Assembly (NCBI GenBank): GCA_900549945.1
Contig: URQJ01000065.1
Location: 1-9,544 of the forward strand
Origin: an uncultured Oscillospiraceae bacterium
Lineage (GTDB): Bacteria; Bacillota; Clostridia; Oscillospirales; Acutalibacteraceae
DNA length: 9,544 bases
Direction of reading: 5' to 3'
Shown: piece by piece, positions 1 to 8,806 of the stretch
How the letters are laid out: each line of letters begins with the position of its first letter
Numbering within the stretch: the stretch's first letter is position 1
Position numbers and translations under genes: made by a program
The notes under the pieces: generated by a model
What the model saw: only the letters and a program-made list of their open reading frames with translations
Told to the model about the DNA's origin: nothing
Databases searched by the model: none

Positions 1-351
1 TTCGGCGGCCCGGTGCTGCTGCTGCGCCCGGAGGACCAGGCCGCGGCCCCGAAGACCGACCCGGCGCTTCAGCGCAAGACCGTGCCGAACATCTACGAGG
101 GCTACAAGGAGATCCCGCTGATGTACGACTACGCCGAGAATTCCCGAGCGCTCGGCCTCGCCGACATGTGCAAGGCGCTGCGCACCGGCCGCGGCTTCCG
201 CGCGAACTACCGCCAGCAGCACCACGTGCTCGAGATTCTGACGAGCTTCACAAAATCCTCGGAAACCGGCGCGCTCGTGCCGCTCAAGACCCGCTACGAG
301 CGCTCGGCCCCGATGCAGAACAACCCGCTCCACGGCGTGCTCGACAGCTGA
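1..351 (+). CDS. Gfo/Idh/MocA-family oxidoreductase, C-terminal fragment
   Basis: The gene is open at the left edge and only its last 116 codons are present, in frame from base 1 to the TGA at 349-351. The visible part fits the C-terminal domain of Gfo/Idh/MocA NAD(P)-dependent dehydrogenases: a stretch YAENSRALGLADMCKALRTG followed by RANYRQQHHVLEILTSF, which resembles the 'G-(V/L)-A-D-M-A-x-A-(L/I)-x-x-G-x-x-x-R-A-x-x-x-x-x-x-H-V-L-E' pattern ending many members of the family. Such enzymes oxidise or reduce sugars, inositols or related polyols in the cytoplasm; the substrate cannot be read from this fragment, and the N-terminal Rossmann motif lies outside the window. The following isomerase gene starts 74 bases downstream on the same strand with no terminator between, so the two are probably co-transcribed. 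The assignment rests on pattern memory of the C-terminal domain only. Confidence 0.75.
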   Translation, partial: FGGPVLLLRPEDQAAAPKTDPALQRKTVPNIYEGYKEIPLMYDYAENSRALGLADMCKALRTGRGFRANYRQQHHVLEILTSFTKSSETGALVPLKTRYERSAPMQNNPLHGVLDS

Positions 352-425
352 ACACCGCGCCGGAGCGATAAACAGCGCAAATCTACAGAACAAACCCAAA
401 CGGATTGAAGAAAGGAAGAATCACC

Positions 426-1259
426 ATGATGAAAGTATGCTACACCGGATGGACCTGGATTAAGAGCCACGAGCCCGAAGCCGCCAAAGAGCAGCTCGCG
501 CAGTCGTTCAAGGAGTGCAAATTCCTCGGCTACGACTATGTGGAAAACTTCGCGTTCATCCGCGATTTCTACAAGGATAACCCCGAAGAGCTCGTGCAGC
601 TCCAGAAGGACTGCGGCGTGGAGCTCGTCAACCTCTACGGCCACTTCACCTTCGACGTGGAGGAGTCGCTGCGCATCGCGAAGGAGCAGGTCGATTTCCT
701 CGCGGCGGTCGGCGGCAAGTGGTACAACTGCCAGAACGGCGGCTTCGGCGACGACGGCCCGAGCGAGCGCCCGACAAACCCGGAGATGATCGACAAGATG
801 TGCGCGATCGTCAACGAGCTCGGCGCCTACGCCAAGGAGCGCGGCGTGACCGTATGCTTCCACCCGCACTACGGCACCTGCGTGTTCTCGCAGAGCGACA
901 TCGATTACTTTGCGGCGCACACAAACCCGGAGGCCGTCTCCCTTTGCATTGACACCGCGCACACGACGCTCGCCGGCATGGACCCTGCGGCGCTGATCCG
1001 CCAGTACGGCGGCCGCCTCGCCTTCATGCACCTCAAGGATGTGGACACCTACGCGCTGAAAAGCGCCGTCGGCCCCGCCAAGATGGGCACGTTCCGCGCG
1101 CTCGGCCACGGCACGGTCGATTTCCCGGCCGTCAAGGCGGCGCTCGAGGAGGTCGGCTACGACGGCGTGCTCTGCGTCGAGCTCGACCGCCCGGAGGTCT
1201 GCAACTTCCACTCGGCCGAGGTCTCCCGCATCTATATCCGCGACGTGCTCGGCCTGTAA
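426..1259 (+). CDS. Sugar phosphate isomerase/epimerase (xylose isomerase-like TIM barrel)
   Basis: A 277-residue protein of the usual length for the xylose isomerase-like TIM-barrel superfamily (AP endonuclease 2 fold; includes IolE- and IolI-type enzymes). Likely metal-site motifs appear in order: CFHPHYGT (about residues 145-151), CIDTAH (174-179, with D176 and H179), FMHLKDVD (200-207, with H202 and D205) and VLCVELD (248-254, with E252). The segment GTFRALGHGTVDFPAV (221-236) corresponds to the 'G-x-G-x-(V/I)-D-(F/W)' turn common in this family. The HPH and HLKDV motifs recall IolE-type dehydratases, but the substrate is not determined. Start choice: ATG 426 (or the adjacent ATG 429) sits 9 bases after AGGA within AAAGGAAG at 411-418, while an in-frame TTG at 405 lies upstream of that ribosome binding site. 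Its partner is the preceding Gfo/Idh/MocA gene, a pairing common in sugar and inositol catabolism. No signal peptide is seen, so it is presumably cytoplasmic. Confidence 0.85.
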   Translation: MMKVCYTGWTWIKSHEPEAAKEQLAQSFKECKFLGYDYVENFAFIRDFYKDNPEELVQLQKDCGVELVNLYGHFTFDVEESLRIAKEQVDFLAAVGGKWYNCQNGGFGDDGPSERPTNPEMIDKMCAIVNELGAYAKERGVTVCFHPHYGTCVFSQSDIDYFAAHTNPEAVSLCIDTAHTTLAGMDPAALIRQYGGRLAFMHLKDVDTYALKSAVGPAKMGTFRALGHGTVDFPAVKAALEEVGYDGVLCVELDRPEVCNFHSAEVSRIYIRDVLGL

Positions 1260-1294
1260 TTGAAAGCTGCGGTTCGGCGGTAAAACGACAAATT

Positions 1295-1336
1295 GCCCGG
1301 CGCTTTCCAAAACCGGAGGCGCCGGGCGTTCTTTTT
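1295..1336 (+). terminator. Intrinsic terminator after the isomerase gene
   Basis: A perfect 9-bp stem, GCCCGGCGC (1295-1303) with GCGCCGGGC (1319-1327), is followed by a T-rich run GTTCTTTTT at 1328-1336. It lies 36 bases after the isomerase stop. Because arsC on the opposite strand ends at 1393, the hairpin may serve both convergent genes. The - strand tail is only moderately U-rich, so the + direction is the better supported one. Confidence 0.85.
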
Positions 1337-1392
1337 CCTGCGGCCGATCGCCGCAAAGCGCAGCAGGTTCCCGAAAAGGGGCGTTCCGCGCC

Positions 1393-1746
1393 TTATTTCA
1401 GCAGCGCCGCCTCCCACTCGGCCGGCTTAAAGCCGACGAGCACGGTCTCGCCGTCCACAACGATCGGGCGCTTGACGAGCATGCCGTCCGCCGCGAGCAG
1501 GCGGAGCTGCTCCGCCTCGGGCATGTCCGGCAGGCGGTCCTTCAGGTTCATCGATTTGTAGAGCAGGCCGCTCGTGTTGAAAAAGCGCTTGAGCGGCAGG
1601 CCGCTCCGCCCGTGCCAGTCGGCGAGCTCCTCGGCGGTCGGGTTCTGCTCGACGATGTGGCGGTCCTCAAACGGCACGCCATGTTCGACGAGCCAAGCGC
1701 GCGCTTTTTTGCAGGTGGAGCACTTCGGGTATTGAATAAAAAGCAT
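1393..1746 (-). CDS. ArsC/Spx-family thioredoxin-fold protein (arsenate reductase-like)
   Basis: A 117-residue protein, the normal size for the ArsC/Spx/MgsR (YffB-like) family. The N-terminus reads MLFIQYPKCSTCKKA, with the CSTC redox pair at C9 and C12 on the first beta-alpha turn. It continues with GLPLKRFFNTSG and YKSMNLKD in the middle, and LVKRPIVVDG (about 90-99) carrying the conserved R93-P94 near the active site. Members are either glutaredoxin- or thioredoxin-linked arsenate reductases or RNA polymerase-binding stress regulators of the Spx type. Sequence alone does not settle which, and no arsenic efflux or arsR gene is nearby. Start choice: the open frame extends four codons upstream to an ATG at 1758, but that ATG sits inside the Shine-Dalgarno element AAGGAATGGTGATT (1763-1750), so ATG 1746 is preferred. 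The gene appears monocistronic, with its own leader and weak promoter, and converges on the isomerase. Confidence 0.88.
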   Translation of the reverse strand: MLFIQYPKCSTCKKARAWLVEHGVPFEDRHIVEQNPTAEELADWHGRSGLPLKRFFNTSGLLYKSMNLKDRLPDMPEAEQLRLLAADGMLVKRPIVVDGETVLVGFKPAEWEAALLK

Positions 1747-1749
1747 AGA

Positions 1750-1763
1750 AATCACCATTCCTT
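1750..1763 (-). promoter_or_regulatory. Extended ribosome binding site of the ArsC-like gene
   Basis: The element reads AAGGAATGGTGATT and ends three bases before ATG 1746. It matches the extended anti-Shine-Dalgarno complement AAGGAGGTGATC if two bases (AT) are inserted. It contains an in-frame ATG-GTG pair that an ORF finder would take as the start. The identical 14 bases at the same distance precede uvrA. Confidence 0.7.
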
Positions 1764-1770
1764 ATTTTTT

Positions 1771-1820
1771 GTGCCGGTCGGCGAAGCCGATTGCCGCTTT
1801 GCTCGTTGCGGCAAAGGCAC
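1771..1820 (-). promoter_or_regulatory. Potential three-way-junction RNA structure in the arsC leader
   Basis: Three nested or adjacent perfect inverted repeats fill this 50-base block: an outer pair GTGCC (1771-1775) with GGCAC (1816-1820), an inner hairpin TCGGC-GAA-GCCGA (1778-1790), and a second inner hairpin TTGCCGC (1791-1797) with GCGGCAA (1808-1814). On the - strand this would form a compact three-helix junction ending seven bases before the arsC ribosome binding site. No U-run follows on the - strand, so it is not a terminator. It could be a leader RNA structure or a copy of an interspersed intergenic repeat. Confidence 0.5.
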
Positions 1821-1830
1821 AAATCGTGTG

Positions 1831-1846
1831 TGAAAAAGTATTTTCA
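1831..1846. repeat. Inverted repeat over the arsC -10 region, possible operator
   Basis: TGAAAA (1831-1836) and TTTTCA (1841-1846) are a perfect 6-bp inverted repeat with a four-base AGTA centre. It covers the candidate -10 box and start region of the arsC promoter, where a repressor operator would be expected. AT-rich inverted repeats of this size can also occur by chance. Confidence 0.35.
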
Positions 1847-1865
1847 AACTAACCTCTCTCTTCAA
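1837..1865 (-). promoter_or_regulatory. Candidate weak sigma-A promoter of the ArsC-like gene
   Basis: On the - strand TTGAAG (1865-1860) and AATACT (1842-1837) are separated by 17 bases. Each matches the consensus at 4 of 6 positions. The promoter lies downstream of two terminators and would start transcription near 1830, about 84 bases before the arsC start. The -10 box is embedded in an inverted repeat (1831-1846). Confidence 0.4.
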
Positions 1866-1870
1866 TCCAA

Positions 1871-1918
1871 AACAAAAAAGGGCAGAAAGCCGATACCTTC
1901 GTATCGCACCCTCTGCCC
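1871..1918 (-). terminator. Second tandem intrinsic terminator downstream of the candidate small RNA
   Basis: Read on the - strand, GGGCAGA (1918-1912) pairs with TCTGCCC (1886-1880). Inside is a second perfect helix, CGATAC (1906-1901) with GTATCG (1896-1891), closed by a four-base loop. A U-tract follows directly (TTTTTTG from 1879). It lies 15 bases after the T-run of the first terminator and just before the arsC promoter, so it insulates arsC from upstream transcription. Confidence 0.8.
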
Positions 1919-1933
1919 GGCGAACGGCCGATG

Positions 1934-1976
1934 AAAAAAAACAAAAGGGCTGCGGACAAAACACTGTCCGCAGCCC
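1934..1976 (-). terminator. Strong intrinsic terminator of the candidate small RNA / uvrA transcript
   Basis: A perfect 12-bp stem reads, on the - strand, GGGCTGCGGACA (1976-1965) and TGTCCGCAGCCC (1958-1947) with a six-base loop. It is followed by TTTTGTTTTTTTT (1946-1934). This is the strongest terminator in the window. It lies 240 bases after the uvrA stop and about 210 bases after the promoter that overlaps that stop. Confidence 0.92.
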
Positions 1977-2042
1977 GGCACATTCGAAAATTCGTGTAGG
2001 AAACCAAAGCAAAGGCGCGTGCGTCCCTTGCCCTACGGCTTC

Positions 2043-2114
2043 CCGATGAAATCCAAACGTGTCTTTAAACGCTGAGCTCTGTACAATGTTTCATCGGATG
2101 GAATTGTACAGAGC
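2043..2114 (-). other. H-type pseudoknot core
   Basis: Stem 1 is the 12-bp inverted repeat GCTCTGTACAAT (2076-2087) with ATTGTACAGAGC (2103-2114). Its 15-base loop contains, on the - strand, CCGATGAAA (2097-2089), which is perfectly complementary to TTTCATCGG (2051-2043) downstream. In RNA order the connecting loops are 5, 1 and 24 bases, a feasible H-type arrangement in which the long third loop spans stem 1. Stem 2 cannot form with stem 1 in a nested fold, so the pairing is either a true pseudoknot or an alternative helix. Confidence 0.6.
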
Positions 2115-2191
2115 AGATTCTCCTTTTCGGCGGAAGCGCCACCATTTGCTTCACATCTCCCGTTTCATTCTGCGCCTTGCGGCATGGGTTT

Positions 2192-2216
2192 ATTTTAGCA
2201 CGGCGCCGCGGCGCTG

Positions 2217-2220
<4 letters not shown>
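2192..2220 (-). promoter_or_regulatory. Near-consensus sigma-A promoter overlapping the uvrA stop codon
   Basis: On the - strand TTGACA (2220-2215, 6 of 6 consensus bases) and TAAAAT (2197-2192, 5 of 6) are spaced by exactly 17 bases, with a TG one base before the -10 box (extended -10). The TGA stop of uvrA lies inside the -35 hexamer. The spacer is filled by a perfect 12-base palindrome, GCGCCGCGGCGC (2203-2214). It points into the gene-free stretch, not at a coding gene. Confidence 0.8.
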
Positions 2221-5069
<2,849 letters not shown>

Positions 5070-5072
5070 CTG

Positions 5073-5086
5073 AATCACCATTCCTT
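5073..5086 (-). promoter_or_regulatory. Extended ribosome binding site of uvrA
   Basis: AAGGAATGGTGATT ends three bases before ATG 5069 and is identical in sequence and spacing to the element before the ArsC-like gene. GGTGAT can pair with the 16S rRNA 3' end. The internal ATG at 5081 is in frame but lies within the binding site, which argues for the start at 5069. Confidence 0.7.
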
Positions 5087-5140
5087 GTCTCGGGGAAATC
5101 GGCTGCCCCGCACTGCTCCACAAAAAATTTCAAAAAGATT

Positions 5141-5905
5141 TTAATCGGCCGACTTTCTGCTTGAAACTTCGACCCATGCGGGGTAAAAGCCGCTTTCCAG
5201 CGCAATATTCTGCGAGTGCAGGTTGGAGAGGCTCGTCCCGTAAAACGGCATTTTTCCGCGCGCTTCAATCGCCGCGCAGAGCGCCCGCACAAGCATCTTG
5301 CCCAAACCGCGCCCGCGGTATTCCGGCAGCACGTCGATGCCGACCTGCCAGAAATCCGCTGTGTCCGCCGAAGCGCCGGCCAGCGCCGCAATCTCATCCC
5401 CATCGCATGCCGCAGCTGCAATCACATCCGGCCGGTCGGGATTCGGCGACGCACCGACTGCGTTCGGAAAGCGCGCGTTCGGGTACAGCGCCGAGACCGA
5501 TTCCGCGTCAAACCAGCGCACTGTAAAGCCCTTCGGCATTACAGCCTTCGGAACCGCGCCCCCCGGCAGAAACATGTGAAAGGTCTGCGTCAGCGTGAAA
5601 CCGTGCCGGTTCAGCTCTGCCTCGATGACAGCTAGGTTCGGCCGCTCGAACAGCCAGTGCCCGCTTTTCCCATCGGCAAAACGCCGCATAAAATCGTGCA
5701 GAACGGGGTCGGCCGTCGCCACGGCGCCGCGTCCCGTCGTCGCCATCTGAAAAAACGGCGCCTCATGCGTGTAAACGCGCCGCTTCGGGTGCAGGCGCGG
5801 TTCTGTCAGCGTCAGCCCTTCGGCCGTGAAATCCGCCGGCTGGGCGTTATATTCCAGCGCAAGCTGTGCCAGCATATCTGCAAAGCACTTTCGCTTATCA
5901 AACAT
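5141..5905 (-). CDS. GNAT-family N-acetyltransferase
   Basis: A 254-residue protein. The GNAT core is in the C-terminal third: beta4 and motif A read FWQVGIDVLPEYRGRGLGKM, with RGRGLG as the acetyl-CoA pyrophosphate loop. Downstream FYGTSLSNLHSQNIALESGF matches the motif B region (N-x-x-S-x-x-x-A-x-x-x-G-F). The N-terminal 110 residues or so look like a separate, less conserved domain, as in the larger clostridial GNAT proteins (GNAT_acetyltran type, from memory). It probably transfers an acetyl group from acetyl-CoA to a small molecule or protein amine; the substrate is unknown. Start choice: ATG 5905, preceded by GGGTGG, is one base after the uvrB stop (TAA at 5909-5907), so translation is probably coupled. 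An upstream ATG at 5950 would overlap uvrB by 44 bases and is less likely. Its position between uvrB and uvrA is unusual. Confidence 0.9.
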   Translation of the reverse strand: MFDKRKCFADMLAQLALEYNAQPADFTAEGLTLTEPRLHPKRRVYTHEAPFFQMATTGRGAVATADPVLHDFMRRFADGKSGHWLFERPNLAVIEAELNRHGFTLTQTFHMFLPGGAVPKAVMPKGFTVRWFDAESVSALYPNARFPNAVGASPNPDRPDVIAAAACDGDEIAALAGASADTADFWQVGIDVLPEYRGRGLGKMLVRALCAAIEARGKMPFYGTSLSNLHSQNIALESGFYPAWVEVSSRKSAD

Positions 5906-5906
5906 A

Positions 5907-7865
<1,959 letters not shown>

Positions 7866-7891
7866 AAATATCCCCTTTCCCCGTCCTCCCG

Positions 7892-7906
7892 CAGGCCGTG
7901 CGCCTG
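7892..7906 (-). promoter_or_regulatory. Small hairpin in the uvrB leader
   Basis: CAGGC (7892-7896) and GCCTG (7902-7906) form a perfect 5-bp stem with a five-base loop; outer CCT/AGG pairs (7884-7886 area and 7908-7910) could extend it across an internal loop. It lies 27 or more bases before the uvrB start and does not cover the ribosome binding site. A function is not evident. Confidence 0.3.
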
Positions 7907-7932
7907 TAGGAACAATTGTGCGTTACGCGTCT

Positions 7933-7961
7933 ATTATAGCAGATCGGGTACCGTTTGTACA
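7933..7961 (-). promoter_or_regulatory. Sigma-A promoter of the uvrB-GNAT-uvrA operon
   Basis: On the - strand a perfect TATAAT (7938-7933), preceded by TGC as an extended -10, lies 17 bases after TGTACA (7961-7956; 4 of 6 -35 bases). The start point would be near 7926, giving a leader of about 60 bases. Confidence 0.8.
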
Positions 7962-7969
7962 GCACAAAA

Positions 7970-7983
7970 TGAACGCCTGTTCG
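7970..7983 (-). promoter_or_regulatory. LexA (DinR-type) SOS box upstream of uvrB
   Basis: The - strand reads CGAACAGGCGTTCA, matching the Bacillus-type SOS consensus CGAACRNRYGTTYC at 13 of 14 positions, with the palindromic core GAAC-N4-GTTC intact. It ends 8 bases upstream of the -35 hexamer of the uvrB promoter. LexA bound here would repress the operon until DNA damage triggers RecA-dependent LexA cleavage. uvrB and uvrA are classic members of this regulon. Confidence 0.85.
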
Positions 7984-8011
7984 TCTTTTTTTCAGATTCA
8001 TTGCTTTGCAC

Positions 8012-8049
8012 AAAAAAGGCGCGGATTTCGCAACTGCAAGCTCCGCGCC
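8012..8049 (-). terminator. Intrinsic terminator after radC
   Basis: On the - strand GGCGCGGA (8049-8042) pairs perfectly over 8 bp with TCCGCGCC (8025-8018), followed by six T residues (8017-8012). It lies just past the radC stop and separates radC from the LexA-controlled uvrB operon. A weaker T-run also follows on the + strand, but no + strand gene ends here. Confidence 0.88.
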
Positions 8050-8058
8050 CAAATATTT

Positions 8059-8790
8059 TTATGCGTCTGAAAGCTGCCGCTTCTGCATCATCCTATCGTG
8101 CCGCTGCTTTTGCAGGATGCCGCTCGCGCGCATCGAAACGTAGTCGTCGTCCGTGAAGATGAAATGGTCGGCGAGATTTACGCTGATGCTCGAAAGCACC
8201 TCGTCAATCTCCCGCGTCGCCCGGATATCCGGCGCCGACGGCGTGCAGTTGCCGCTCGGGTGATTGTGCGCGAGGTAGACCGTATCAGCGTCATACAGGA
8301 TGCACAGCCGCAGAAGCTCCCGCATATAGAGCGGCACGCTGCGCACCGAGCCCTCGTTGATCACATCCATAAATTTGAGGTACCCCTTGCTGTCGAGGAT
8401 CAGCAGCACGAGGATCTCCCGCCTGCGTCCGAAAAACTTGCTCTGCACCGCATGAAACGCGATCTGCGTATCGGTGATCCGCTCGCGGACCTGCTGCTTC
8501 GATTCGACGTAGACACGGAACAGATCCGGAAACGCGGAGAGCAGCCGCGCCGTTCTCGCGTCAATTTCGGGCAAGCCGCGCAGAAGCTCCTCCGGCGCAT
8601 CGAAAACATCCGCGATGCGCTCGAACCGCCCGAGCAGGCCCTCAACGGCCGCCTCGGTATCCGCGCGCGGATTCACCGCACGCAGGATCTGCTCCAGCGC
8701 ACGGCGCTCCGCAGCCTCACGCTGCGCATCCAGCCACGGCGCCGTTTTCCGCCGGCTCCCCTGTCTTTTTTCATCTTCCAACGCGTCCAC
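8059..8790 (-). CDS. radC: RadC-family JAB/MPN-domain protein
   Basis: A 243-residue protein close to the usual RadC length. The C-terminal half is a JAMM/MPN metalloprotease-like domain: VINEGSV with the catalytic-type glutamate E146, then AHNHPSGNCTPSAPD with H175, H177, S185 and D188, the complete E...HxH...SxxD zinc site. The N-terminal part (about 45-90) contains the helix-hairpin-helix-like stretch VEGLLGRFERIADVF and LLRGLPEIDARTARLL seen in RadC proteins. Despite its name, a role in DNA repair is not established for the family; related domains occur on mobile elements. Start choice: GTG 8790 has GGGGGAG 7 bases upstream and begins 16 bases after the hydrolase stop. The frame's ATG at 8922 would overlap the hydrolase by over 100 bases with no family similarity there. 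It is co-transcribed with the upstream hydrolase and terminated before uvrB. Confidence 0.9.
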   Translation of the reverse strand: MDALEDEKRQGSRRKTAPWLDAQREAAERRALEQILRAVNPRADTEAAVEGLLGRFERIADVFDAPEELLRGLPEIDARTARLLSAFPDLFRVYVESKQQVRERITDTQIAFHAVQSKFFGRRREILVLLILDSKGYLKFMDVINEGSVRSVPLYMRELLRLCILYDADTVYLAHNHPSGNCTPSAPDIRATREIDEVLSSISVNLADHFIFTDDDYVSMRASGILQKQRHDRMMQKRQLSDA

Positions 8791-8806
8791 TCCTATTCTC
8801 CCCCGT

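Larger units (their letters stand above)
1934..2185 (-). ncRNA. Candidate structured small RNA with H-type pseudoknot, family not recognised
   Basis: The unit is bounded by a near-consensus promoter (start predicted near 2185) and the 12-bp terminator ending at 1934, giving a transcript of about 250 nt. No convincing ORF lies in it. From 5' to 3' on the - strand one sees a small GCC-GCAA-GGC hairpin, a GGCG-CUUC-CGCC hairpin, a 12-bp stem (2114-2103 with 2087-2076) whose loop pairs perfectly over 9 bases with 2051-2043, then a hairpin closed by GUAGG/CCUAC (2036-2032 with 2000-1996) containing a 7-bp helix with one G-U pair (2031-2025 with 2015-2009), and finally the terminator. I see no tmRNA, RNase P, SRP or familiar riboswitch core. 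A divergent 6S RNA or a known Rfam motif that I do not recognise remains possible. If the promoter is inactive, this would instead be the structured 3' UTR of uvrA. Confidence 0.5.

Noticed and set aside
294..1310. 338-codon open frame antisense to the isomerase
   Set aside because: It lies opposite a gene with clear family motifs, its product is the low-complexity Ala/Val/Arg/Leu/Glu mix typical of antisense frames in GC-rich DNA, and it crosses the terminator.
1871..1976. CRISPR-like or direct repeats
   Set aside because: The repeated GGGC...GCCC blocks are two different hairpins with unlike sequences; there are no evenly spaced direct repeats anywhere in the window.
1752..2012. 86-codon open frame on the - strand
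   Set aside because: It crosses both terminators and the arsC leader, and its residue composition simply follows the hairpins and T-runs; it has no plausible ribosome binding site.
1981..2040. c-di-GMP-type riboswitch suggested by GGGCAA and GGGACGCA segments on the - strand
   Set aside because: The short matches lack the two-hairpin arrangement and the tetraloop-receptor parts of that aptamer, and no coding region follows before the terminators.
2079..2159. Possible 26-residue leader peptide on the - strand starting ATG-GTG near 2142 and ending before 2064
   Set aside because: The putative ribosome binding site GGGAG is about 11 bases from the ATG, the reading frame runs straight through both arms of the 12-bp stem, and the product matches nothing I know. 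The helices explain the sequence better. Conservation analysis could reopen it.
5087..5140. AT-rich gap between GNAT and uvrA as a separate uvrA promoter
   Set aside because: TAAAAT occurs at the GNAT stop but the sequence 17 bases upstream (TTTCAA) is a poor -35, and the only other feature is a weak 5-bp GGGG/CCCC hairpin. Read-through from the uvrB promoter is sufficient.
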